Assembly (NCBI RefSeq): GCF_946892675.1 | Contig: NZ_CAMPOV010000003.1 | Location: 558,001 to 622,000, forward strand | Source of the DNA: Arthrobacter sp. Marseille-P9274 | Lineage (GTDB): Bacteria; Actinomycetota; Actinomycetes; Actinomycetales; Micrococcaceae | Reading direction: 5' to 3' | Length of the DNA: 64,000 nucleotides | Part shown: in pieces, positions 7,441 through 14,579 of the stretch | Layout: each line of letters opens with the position of its first letter | How positions within the stretch are numbered: position 1 is the stretch's first letter | Notes under the pieces: model-generated | Database searches by the model: none | What the model was told of the DNA's origin: nothing | Seen by the model: the letters and a program-made list of their open reading frames with translations, nothing else | Translations under genes and position numbers: made by a program

Positions 7441-9096
7441 TTATCCCGCGGTCTTCCAAGCGCCCTGGAAGACGGGCGCGGTACCGGAGGTGAACTCGAC
7501 CTGCGTGCCGGAGTGGGCGCCGTACACCTGGACTTCGTCCCAGAGAACCAGGGCCAGGGCCTTGTCCAGGACCAGGGCGCGCTGTTCCTCGGCGACGAGT
7601 TCCCCATGCTCAGCCTCGTCGGCGGCGGCGCGCTCGGCGGCGAACAGCTCGTTGAGGTCCTTGTCCGCGTTCAGCGTCTGGGTATTGGTCTCGGGGCCGA
7701 AGACCGGGCCGAGGCCGCCGTAGGCGAACTGGCGGGTACCGAAGAACTCCACCTTGGGATCCTGCAGCGCGGTGGCCAGGAAGGTGTTGTCGGCAGCCCG
7801 GTTGACGAGCTTGACGCCGATCTCGCGCCACTGCTGTTCGATCAACTCGAAGGCCGGCTTGATCACGACGGAGTTGTTCGAGGACGTGACCGTGACCTCC
7901 AGCTTCTTGCCGTCCTTTTCGCGGATCCCGTCGGAACCGGCAACCCACCCGGCCTCATCCAGAAGCGACTTGGCCTTCTCGGGGTCATAGGCCAGATCCG
8001 CCGAGAGGTCCACGAACCCCGGGGCCCGGTGGTTGAGGATGGAGCCGGCGATCTCGTAGCTGTCCGACAGGACCGTGTCCTTCAGCGCCTGCCGGTCGAT
8101 GCCGACCTGCAGCGCCTGCCGGACCTTCTCATCGGCCAGCTTGCCGCTGCCGATGCGCACGGCCGCCATGTTCGCGGTCAGGTCAATGCCTCTGGCAGGC
8201 AGCACCTGGTTGCCGCCGGCCGTCACGGCAGCCTCATCCGCAGGTTGCAGGCCGCGGACCAGGTCCACCTGCCCGCTCTGCACTGCGCCCGCGCGGTGCG
8301 CAACCTCGGGCAGGTACTTCACCACGACCTTGTCCAGATAGGCAGCACCCTGGTTCTTTGCGGTCTCCGGCGCCCAGGCATAGTCGGCGCGCTTGGCCAG
8401 CACGATCTCCTCGTCAGGCTTCTCCGACTCGAAGACGAACGGGCCGGAGCCGGAAATCTTGGCGATGTCCGATTGGCCGGCGTTGTCCAGTTCCAAGGTC
8501 TTGGGCGAGACCAGTCCCGCGGCTACGGATGAGGTCGCGCGCAGGAAGTTCGCGTCCGCGCTCTTCAGCTCCACCTTCACGGTGTCTTCATCCACGACTT
8601 CCGTGGACTCGTAGGCGGAAAAGTCCACGTTCGGCTGGATCTGGGCCTTCTCCAGCCCCTTGCCTAGTACGTCAAGGTTGGCCTTGACGGCCTCGGCGTC
8701 CAGCGGAGTGCCGTCGCTGAAAGTCACGTCCGGGCGGATGTCGAAGGTGAACTCCGTGTTGTCCGCGTTGCCGCTGAACTTGGAGGCGATCCAAGGCACG
8801 AGCTTGCCCGATTCGGCGTCGAAATACGTCAGCCTGTCGAGCACGCTGTTGAGCACGTTGGCTTTCTCGTAGAAGCGCGCCGACTGCGTCTGGAAGTTAT
8901 TGATGGGGGTGACTTCGGCGAAGACCAAGGTCCCGCCCTGGACCGGCTCGCTGCTGTTGGCGGCAGGCTCCGCGCCGCCGCCGGAGTTGCCGCCGCATGC
9001 AGTCAGCAACAGGGCAGAGGCGGTCAGTAGGGCGGCAGCCCGGGCCCGGCGGAAGCGGCGGGGCGAGCGCGGCTCGTTCTTGTCTTTGGTGGCCAT
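7441..9096 (-). CDS. ABC transporter substrate-binding lipoprotein, family 5 (peptide/nickel type)
   Basis: A 551-aa secreted lipoprotein. A basic N-terminus and hydrophobic stretch end in the lipobox LLTACGG (Cys near residue 34). The mature part shows family-5 features: GGTLVFAEVTPINNF, LNSVLDRLTYFDAESGKLVPWIASKF, FDIRPDVTFSDGTPLDAEAVKANLDVL and VRQALQVGIDRQAL. It captures the ligand outside the membrane and delivers it to the DppB/DppC pair. First gene of the operon 9096 to 1223, under SAM riboswitch B. Family-5 proteins also carry glutathione and other thiols, so an organosulfur ligand is plausible; no residue shows it directly. Confidence 0.9.
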   Translation of the reverse strand: MATKDKNEPRSPRRFRRARAAALLTASALLLTACGGNSGGGAEPAANSSEPVQGGTLVFAEVTPINNFQTQSARFYEKANVLNSVLDRLTYFDAESGKLVPWIASKFSGNADNTEFTFDIRPDVTFSDGTPLDAEAVKANLDVLGKGLEKAQIQPNVDFSAYESTEVVDEDTVKVELKSADANFLRATSSVAAGLVSPKTLELDNAGQSDIAKISGSGPFVFESEKPDEEIVLAKRADYAWAPETAKNQGAAYLDKVVVKYLPEVAHRAGAVQSGQVDLVRGLQPADEAAVTAGGNQVLPARGIDLTANMAAVRIGSGKLADEKVRQALQVGIDRQALKDTVLSDSYEIAGSILNHRAPGFVDLSADLAYDPEKAKSLLDEAGWVAGSDGIREKDGKKLEVTVTSSNNSVVIKPAFELIEQQWREIGVKLVNRAADNTFLATALQDPKVEFFGTRQFAYGGLGPVFGPETNTQTLNADKDLNELFAAERAAADEAEHGELVAEEQRALVLDKALALVLWDEVQVYGAHSGTQVEFTSGTAPVFQGAWKTAG

Positions 9097-9101
9097 GAAG
9101 G

Positions 9102-9125
9102 CTCCTCTCGGTCAGTACCGAGGAA
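9102..9125 (-). promoter_or_regulatory. SD-sequestering hairpin before the transporter operon
   Basis: On the minus strand UUCCUC pairs with the GAGGAG ribosome site and an inner GGU pairs with ACC around a four-base loop. An alternative CUCGGU/ACCGAG stem occupies 9107-9122. Both place the ribosome site in or beside a stem, as in the leader at 966-989. Confidence 0.4.
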
Positions 9126-9189
9126 CGCCATTGCCCAAGGACCTGACCGCGCGGCAGCGAGGCAGGGACCAACGGGAAGATGCGGCTAA

Positions 9190-9350
9190 CTCCATCGGTC
9201 CTGGCAGGAGCACCCTACGGAGCATGTCCTACCGCGCGGTGCGCGGCCCTCGAACATGTCCCTTGTTATCGACGCGGATCCAGGGTGATCCGGCGTGACC
9301 AGGGTTGCTGCAGCGTCATAGAGCCAGGTCTCTCAGCTGCTCGGGATGGT
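9190..9350 (-). ncRNA. SAM riboswitch (S-box) B with extended P3 arm
   Basis: Minus-strand order: ACCATCC, GAGCAGCTGAGAGAC, CGCTGCAGCAACC, a P3 arm of about 75-80 nt, GGGTGCTCCTGCC, ACCGATGGAG. P1 is CCATC with GATGG. All S-box core blocks are present, but the P3 region is far longer than in riboswitches A and E. It leads the ABC transporter/SfnB/DszA operon. Confidence 0.86.
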
Positions 9351-9358
9351 TACGCAAC

Positions 9359-9385
9359 CAGTGTGAGGGGCCACGGGTCACACTG
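9359..9385. promoter_or_regulatory. 27-bp perfect palindrome upstream of riboswitch B
   Basis: CAGTGTGA and TCACACTG are perfect inverted repeats separated by 11 bp. The palindrome covers the position where the promoter of the minus-strand operon should lie, so it looks like a dimeric transcription-factor site. No cognate regulator gene is recognisable nearby. Confidence 0.4.
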
Positions 9386-9478
9386 AAAATAGCCTGCGTC
9401 ACAACTCGTCATGAAGGGAAATCTTCTTGCGTGCCGCCCGCGTGCCTGCGGATGGCAGCGAACCGCAGCCGCAAGCCG

Positions 9479-9895
9479 CTAGAGCCCGAGGGCCGGGGCT
9501 TCGATTATGGGACAGGTGTCCATGACGACGTCGAGGCCGGCGGCTTTGGCGCGTTCCGCGGCGGCCTCGTCGATGACGCCGAGCTGCAGCCAGACGGCCT
9601 TGGCGCCGGCTTCGATGGCTTGGTCCACGACGGGACCGACCTTCTGGGAGTTGACGAAGCAGTTGACCACGTCGATGCCGCCGGGGATGTCGGCGAGCTT
9701 CCGGTACCCCTGCCGCCCGTGCACGTCTTCGCCCTTGAGGTTGACGGGGATGATGTCCATGCCGCGCTGGTCCAGCATGTACCGGGAGACGCCCAGTGCC
9801 ACCCGGCGCGGGTTGTTGGAAAGGCCGACGACGGCCCACCGGGCGGGCGTGGTGAGCAGCCGCTTGATGACTTCCGGATCGTTGACGTGGCCCAT
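9479..9895 (-). CDS. CoA-binding domain protein (YccU-like), short form
   Basis: A 138-aa Rossmann-fold protein of the CoA-binding family related to succinyl-CoA synthetase alpha N-terminal domains. Seen: WAVVGLSNNPRRVALGVSRYML (nucleotide loop), IIPVNL, VDVVNCFVN-like strand, AVWLQLGVIDEAAAERAKAAGLDVVMDTCPIIE. The WLQLG and VVMDxC blocks match the longer paralogue at 20899. Function is unknown beyond CoA binding. It is divergent from the SAM-controlled metE-like gene, and its presence at both ends of the sulfur island is notable. No riboswitch precedes it. Confidence 0.8.
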   Translation of the reverse strand: MGHVNDPEVIKRLLTTPARWAVVGLSNNPRRVALGVSRYMLDQRGMDIIPVNLKGEDVHGRQGYRKLADIPGGIDVVNCFVNSQKVGPVVDQAIEAGAKAVWLQLGVIDEAAAERAKAAGLDVVMDTCPIIEAPALGL

Positions 9896-9999
9896 ACGGT
9901 CAGCCTATCGCCGGGCCGGGCCGCCGGACAGGGCCCGCGCCAACCCCGCGGCCGCCGCGCGCGCGGCGGGAAGCCGCCCTGCCGCCGTCGTTCATGGAT

Positions 10000-10029
10000 T
10001 TGCCAGGACGGGCCGCCATGCCGTTGAGT
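10000..10029 (+). promoter_or_regulatory. Promoter of riboswitch C
   Basis: TTGCCA (10000-10005), an 18-nt spacer and TTGAGT (10024-10029) lie 10 nt before the aptamer, the same geometry as the other island promoters. Confidence 0.45.
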
Positions 10030-10038
10030 AAGGGCATC

Positions 10039-10145
10039 CCATCCCGAGCGGCCGAGAGACCTGGATCGATGAAGCCGCAGCAACCGACCCGATGAGCGCC
10101 TCACAGGCCCTGCCACGGAACGGTGCTACTGCCAGGACCGATGGA
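10039..10145 (+). ncRNA. SAM riboswitch (S-box) C, abutting the ribosome site of the metE-like gene
   Basis: CCATCCCGAGCGG, GAGAGACCTGG, GCCGCAGCAACC, a medium P3, CGGTGCTACTGCCAGGACC, GATGG. P1 pairs CCATC with GATGG (10140-10144). Only 15 nt separate the aptamer from the ATG at 10160, so there is no room for a separate terminator. The candidate ribosome site GGAAAGG (10143-10149) begins inside the P1 3' strand. Confidence 0.87.
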
Positions 10146-10159
10146 AAGGCAGCTCAGCT

Positions 10160-11371
10160 ATGTCCCTGAACACCGACCACATCCGCGTCACCCATGCCGG
10201 TTCCCTGCCCAGAACGCCGGAACTGATCGCGGCCAACGAGGCGAAGGAAGCCGGCGGCATCACCGAGGAATTCCGCCGCCTGCTCGCCGACTCGGTGGCC
10301 GACGTCGTCGAACGCCAGAAGAACCTCGGGATCGATATCCCTAACGACGGCGAGTACGGGCACACGATGTCCTCGTCCGTCGATTACGGGGCCTGGTGGA
10401 ACTACTCGTTCGCCCGGCTCGGCGGCCTCGAGGCCACCGACGTGGACCGCTGGGCGGACACCCAGGTCCACCGCTCGTCGCCCGGCAACATCGTGCTGAC
10501 CACGTTCACGGACCGGCGCGACCGGGTGAAGTTCAACGACGCCTACACCGACCCGTCCGCCGGGATCCTGGCGCACCGGAAGTCCGTCAAGCAGCCAAAG
10601 ATCGCGGGGCCGCTAACGTACACCGGACAGGATCTCGTGGCCTCGGACGTGGAGAACCTGAAGAAGGGGCTGGCCGCGGCAGGGCTTGAAGAGGGGTTCG
10701 TGGCGGCGCTCTCCCCCGGCTCGTGCGCGCGGATCGCGAACGACTATTACAAGACGGACGAGGAGCTGGTCTACGCCTGCGCCGACGCGATGCGCGAGGA
10801 GTACAAGGCGATCATCGACGCCGGCCTGACCGTCCAGCTCGACGACCCCTCGCTCGCCGAGAGCTGGGACCAGATCAACCCGGAGCCGGCACTGGAGGAC
10901 TACCTGAAGTTCATCCAGTGCCGGGTCGAGGCCACCAACTGGGCGCTGCGGGACCTGCCGGCGGAGCAGATCCGGCTGCACGTGTGCTGGGGCTCCTGGC
11001 ACGGCCCGCACACCACGGACATCCCGTTCGCGGACATCATCGGCTCCGTCCTGCAGATCAACGCCGGCGCCTACTCCTTCGAGGCGGCCAACGTCCGGCA
11101 CGAGCATGAGTGGCGGGTCTGGGAAGACACCAAGCTGCCCGAGGGCAAGTCGATCATTCCGGGCGTGGTCTCGCATGCGACGAACGTGGTGGAGCATCCG
11201 GAGCTGGTGGCGGACCGGATCGAGCGCTTCGCCAGGCTGGTGGGGCGCGAGTCCGTCATCGCGTCGACCGACTGCGGGCTGGGCGGGCGGGTGCACCCGC
11301 AGATCGCCGTCGCCAAGCTCGAAGCGCTCGGTGAAGGCGCGCGGATCGCCACCCGCCGGCTCTGGGGCTGA
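10160..11371 (+). CDS. Core-type cobalamin-independent methionine synthase-like protein (MetE C-terminal domain family)
   Basis: A 403-aa protein matching only the catalytic C-terminal half of MetE; full MetE is about 750 aa. Seen: RVTHAGSLPRTPEL near the N-terminus, GDGE-like IPNDGEYG, LQLDDPSLAE-like QLDDPSLAES, LHVCWGSWHGPH and IASTDCGLGGRVHPQIAVAKL. The HxC and distal Cys are the expected zinc ligands for the thiol substrate. Family knowledge: core-MetE proteins transfer methyl groups to a thiol such as homocysteine, with a methyl donor that need not be methyl-folate. Control by a SAM riboswitch supports a methionine or methyl-sulfur role. True substrate and donor are not shown by sequence. 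Confidence 0.85.
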   Translation: MSLNTDHIRVTHAGSLPRTPELIAANEAKEAGGITEEFRRLLADSVADVVERQKNLGIDIPNDGEYGHTMSSSVDYGAWWNYSFARLGGLEATDVDRWADTQVHRSSPGNIVLTTFTDRRDRVKFNDAYTDPSAGILAHRKSVKQPKIAGPLTYTGQDLVASDVENLKKGLAAAGLEEGFVAALSPGSCARIANDYYKTDEELVYACADAMREEYKAIIDAGLTVQLDDPSLAESWDQINPEPALEDYLKFIQCRVEATNWALRDLPAEQIRLHVCWGSWHGPHTTDIPFADIIGSVLQINAGAYSFEAANVRHEHEWRVWEDTKLPEGKSIIPGVVSHATNVVEHPELVADRIERFARLVGRESVIASTDCGLGGRVHPQIAVAKLEALGEGARIATRRLWG

Positions 11372-11446
11372 ACCGGCAGCGCCTCATCCGGCGGGCCAGC
11401 CGGCGGCCGGCCGAGCGGCCTTTGTTACGGCGGATGAGGTGCGGGT

Positions 11447-11476
11447 TTGCCGGAAGCCGCCCGGTGGCGGTTCAAT
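11447..11476 (+). promoter_or_regulatory. Promoter of riboswitch D
   Basis: TTGCCG (11447-11452), 18 nt, TTCAAT (11471-11476), ending 9 nt before the aptamer. Confidence 0.45.
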
Positions 11477-11484
11477 AGGCCTTG

Positions 11485-11647
11485 ACCATCCCGAGCGGCT
11501 GAGAGACCTGGCTCTACGACGCCGCAGCAACCCTGGTCGCCGGAGTTCTGCCGTGAACGCCGACGATATCGAGGTTCACCGCCGCGGGCCGGTGCATCTG
11601 CACCGAAGGCGTGATCCGTAGGGTGCTACTGCCAGGATCGATGGAGT
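11485..11647 (+). ncRNA. SAM riboswitch (S-box) D with extended P3 and ribosome site inside P1
   Basis: ACCATCCCGAGCGG, GAGAGACCTGG, CGCCGCAGCAACC, a P3 arm of about 75-80 nt, GGGTGCTACTGCCAGGATC, GATGGAG. P1 pairs CCATC (11486-11490) with GATGG (11640-11644). The best ribosome site for the next gene is GGAG at 11643-11646, 7 nt before the ATG at 11654. Two of its bases are therefore in P1, and a SAM-stabilised P1 should hide it. Confidence 0.88.
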
Positions 11648-11653
11648 GATCCC

Positions 11654-12496
11654 ATGACTGCTTTGGCATCTTCTGCCCGCCCCTCGGCCGCCGCATCCTC
11701 GCAGGCACGCCGCCCCGACCTGTCCTCCGCCCTGCCGGTCTCCTTCCGCAGGCTGCGCCGCACCTTCGGCACCGGTGGATCGGCGCACACCGTCCTGCGC
11801 GACATCGATTTCGAGGTGGAGCGCGGCGAGGTCCTGGCCATCCTCGGCCCGAGCGGCTGCGGCAAGTCCACCCTGCTGCGCGCCACCGCGGGTCTGGACG
11901 CCCCGAGTGCCGGCACCGTCAACATAGGTACGACGCCGGTCCGAGGCATCGATCCGCGCTGCGCCTTTGCGTTCCAGGAGCCGAGGCTGCTCCCCTGGCA
12001 CACACTGCAGGCCAACGTGGCCATCGGCCTGCCGAAGTCCGCGAGCGCCAAGGACGGCAGGGCCAAGGTCGGGCGGCTGCTGGAGCTGGTGGGCCTGGAC
12101 AAGTTCGCCAAGCACCGGCCGCGGGAGGTCTCCGGCGGCATGGCCCAGCGCGCCTCGCTGGCCCGGGCGCTGGCCCGCAACCCCGGCGTGCTGCTGCTGG
12201 ATGAGCCGTTCGGCGCGCTGGACGCCCTGACGCGGATCAAGATGCAGGACCTGCTGCTCGATATCCACGCCGCCGAACCGACCACGGTCCTGCTGGTGAC
12301 GCATGATGTCGACGAGGCGCTCCAGCTGGCAGACCGGATCGTCGTCCTCGGCAAGGAAACCGGACGCGAAGGCGACGGCGCCACGATCGTGCGCACCGTC
12401 GTCGTACCCGGCGAACGCCCGCGCGACCGCGGCTCCGCCGAGCTGGCGCGAATGCGCAGCTCCCTGCTGGAAAGCCTAGGCGTCGAGGGCCATTAG
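11654..12496 (+). CDS. ssuB: Aliphatic sulfonate ABC transporter ATP-binding protein, SsuB-like
   Basis: A 280-aa ABC ATPase of the nitrate/sulfonate/taurine branch. Walker A GPSGCGKST, Q-loop in CAFAFQEPRLLPWHTL, signature VSGGMAQRASLARAL, Walker B VLLLDEPFGALD and the switch His in LLVTHDVDEAL are all present. The FQEPRLLPW motif is characteristic of SsuB/TauB/NrtD proteins. First gene of a four-gene run (ATPase, binding protein, permease, acetyl-CoA synthetase homologue) under riboswitch D. It energises uptake of a sulfonate-type ligand. The symbol is by family resemblance; taurine or sulfate-ester ligands are equally possible. Confidence 0.87.
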   Translation: MTALASSARPSAAASSQARRPDLSSALPVSFRRLRRTFGTGGSAHTVLRDIDFEVERGEVLAILGPSGCGKSTLLRATAGLDAPSAGTVNIGTTPVRGIDPRCAFAFQEPRLLPWHTLQANVAIGLPKSASAKDGRAKVGRLLELVGLDKFAKHRPREVSGGMAQRASLARALARNPGVLLLDEPFGALDALTRIKMQDLLLDIHAAEPTTVLLVTHDVDEALQLADRIVVLGKETGREGDGATIVRTVVVPGERPRDRGSAELARMRSSLLESLGVEGH

Positions 12497-12606
12497 CCCC
12501 CGCCCGGGCCCTCACCGGCGGACCCAGAGCACAACCGAACCTCTTGAAACTCTTGCTGAACCTGCAGCGCCCTCTCCTGCGCTGCGCCTGATCCGAAGGA
12601 CCTGAC

Positions 12607-13656
12607 ATGCCGATCTCCCGCCGATTCACCCGCCGTTCCCTGCTCGGTGCGGCCGCCGTTGCCGCCTCCGCCTCCCTAGCCCTGACCGGCTGCGTCGCAG
12701 GCGAGGACTCCGAGGCCAGCGCCGGGGGCTCGGCCGCCGCCAGCGACGGCGTGCTGAACATCGACTTCGCCACCTACAACCCGCTGAGCCTGGTCATCAA
12801 GGAAAAGGGCTGGCTGGAGTCCAGCCTCGCCGACCAGGGCGTCGAGGTGAACTGGGTGCAGTCGGCCGGCTCCAACAAGGCCAACGAGGCGCTGCGCTCC
12901 GGCGCCATCGACGTCGGCTCCACCGCCGGCTCCGCGGCGCTGCTGGCCCGCGCCAACGGCTCGCCGATCCAGGCCATCAGCCTGTACTCGCAGCCGGAAT
13001 GGGCCGCCCTGGTCACGCTGCCGGACTCGGGCATCGACTCGGTGGAGGACCTGAAGGGCAAGTCCGTGGCCGCGACCAAGGGCACCGACCCCTACTTCTT
13101 CCTGCTGCAGTCGCTGGAGGAGGCCGGGCTGTCGCAGGACGACGTGACCGTGCAGAACCTGCAGCACGCGGACGGCCTCACCGCCCTGAACAACGGCTCC
13201 GTTGACGCCTGGTCCGGGCTGGATCCGATCATGGCCGGCGCGGAGCAGGATGGGGCCGAGCTGTTCTACCGGAACCTGGACTTCAACACCTACGGCTTCC
13301 TGAACGCGACCGAGAGCTTCCTCAAGGAGGATCCGGAGGTCGCGCAGACCGTCGTGAACGCCTACGAGAAGGCCCGCGCGTGGGCGGCCGAGAACCCCGA
13401 GGAGACCGCACAGATCCTCGCCGACGTGGCCGGGCTGGACCTTGAGGTTGCGACGACGGTGATCACCGAGCGCAGCAACCTGGACGTGGATCCGGTGCCG
13501 GGCGAGACGCAGCGGGCGGTACTGGAGAAGATCGGTCCGGCCTTCGTGGAGACCGGCGACGTGGCCAACCAGAAGCAGATCGACGACGCGCTCGGTTCCC
13601 TCCTCAATGACTCGCTGGTGAAGGCGGCCGATCCGGCCGCGATCAAGGAATCCTGA
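12607..13656 (+). CDS. ssuA: Sulfonate/nitrate-type ABC substrate-binding lipoprotein, SsuA-like
   Basis: A 349-aa exported protein. The N-terminus carries a twin-arginine-like RRFTRRSLLG followed by a hydrophobic stretch and a lipobox ending LTGC (Cys near residue 29), so Tat or Sec export and lipid anchoring are both indicated. The mature domain shows the NMT1/SsuA pattern: LNIDFATYNPLSLVIKEKGWLE, VNWVQSAGSNKANEALRSGAIDVGSTAGSAALLARANG and DLKGKSVAATKGTDPYFFLLQSL. It binds the ligand outside the membrane. It lies 110 bp after the ATPase with its own ribosome site (GAAGGA) and overlaps the permease start by one base. Confidence 0.88.
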   Translation: MPISRRFTRRSLLGAAAVAASASLALTGCVAGEDSEASAGGSAAASDGVLNIDFATYNPLSLVIKEKGWLESSLADQGVEVNWVQSAGSNKANEALRSGAIDVGSTAGSAALLARANGSPIQAISLYSQPEWAALVTLPDSGIDSVEDLKGKSVAATKGTDPYFFLLQSLEEAGLSQDDVTVQNLQHADGLTALNNGSVDAWSGLDPIMAGAEQDGAELFYRNLDFNTYGFLNATESFLKEDPEVAQTVVNAYEKARAWAAENPEETAQILADVAGLDLEVATTVITERSNLDVDPVPGETQRAVLEKIGPAFVETGDVANQKQIDDALGSLLNDSLVKAADPAAIKES

Positions 13657-14579
13657 TGACGCATCTCGGGAATCCGGCTTCCACCGGCAACAGTGTTACC
13701 GCCACCAGCAAGGAAGGCCTCGAGGCTGCTGGTATCGCGGTAACCACCGCAGGCGCCGCCCAGCCTCCCGCCCCTGATCAGGGCGGCCGCACCCCGGCAA
13801 ACGGATGGTCCCCGGCCGGGGTGCTGGAAAAGGGCTGGGCGCGCCTGCTGCTTGGACTGCTCCTGCCCGCGGCGCTGATCGGCGCCTGGCAGTGGAGCAC
13901 GTCGGCAGGACTTTTCAGTGTAGTGCAGCTGCCGCCGCCGGCCATGGTGTTCGAGGCGGCCGTGGACCTGATCCAGCGCGGCGAACTGGGCAAGCACGTG
14001 GCGATCTCGACGCAGCGCGTGCTCATCGGTTTCGGCCTCGGGGCCGGGCTTGGCCTGGCGTTCGGCGCCCTGGTGGGCCTGTCCCGCGTGGCGGACGTGC
14101 TGCTGGCGCCGACCATCGGCGCCCTGCGGGCCGTGCCGTCGCTGGCCTGGGTCCCGCTGCTGATCCTCTGGATGAAGATCGGCGAGGACTCGAAGGTCAC
14201 GCTGATCATGATCGGCGCGTTCTTCCCCGTCTTCACCACCGTGTCGCTGGCCCTGCGCCATGTGGACCGCAACCTGGTGGAGGCCGGCAGGGCCTTCGGA
14301 CTCAAGGGACTGAAGCTGCTGACCACGGTCCAGCTCCCCGCCGTCGTTCCTTCCGTCTTTTCCGGACTTCGGCTGGCGCTGGCGCAGGCCTGGCTGTTCC
14401 TGGTGGCCGCGGAACTCATCGCGTCGTCGATGGGGCTGGGCTTCCTGCTGACGGATTCACAGAACAACGGCCGGACGGACCGGCTGCTGCTGGCAATCGT
14501 GCTGCTGGCAGTCATCGGCAAGATTACTGACGCCCTCCTGGGCGTCGCGGAGAAATGGGCAGTAAAACGATGGGCATAA
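13656..14579 (+). CDS. ssuC: Sulfonate-type ABC transporter permease, SsuC-like
   Basis: A 307-aa permease. A long hydrophilic N-terminal tail (about 60 residues) precedes the first membrane span LLLGLLLPAALIGAWQW. The family signature VPSLAWVPLLILWMKIGEDSKV and the EAA-like loop VEAGRAFGLKGLKLLTTVQLPAVVPSVFSGLRLALAQAWLFLVAAELIASSMGLGFLL are intact. It forms the channel for the SsuA/SsuB-like partners. The start overlaps the ssuA-like stop (TGATG), and the end overlaps the downstream acetyl-CoA synthetase homologue. The extra N-terminal tail is longer than in most SsuC proteins. Confidence 0.88.
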   Translation: MTHLGNPASTGNSVTATSKEGLEAAGIAVTTAGAAQPPAPDQGGRTPANGWSPAGVLEKGWARLLLGLLLPAALIGAWQWSTSAGLFSVVQLPPPAMVFEAAVDLIQRGELGKHVAISTQRVLIGFGLGAGLGLAFGALVGLSRVADVLLAPTIGALRAVPSLAWVPLLILWMKIGEDSKVTLIMIGAFFPVFTTVSLALRHVDRNLVEAGRAFGLKGLKLLTTVQLPAVVPSVFSGLRLALAQAWLFLVAAELIASSMGLGFLLTDSQNNGRTDRLLLAIVLLAVIGKITDALLGVAEKWAVKRWA

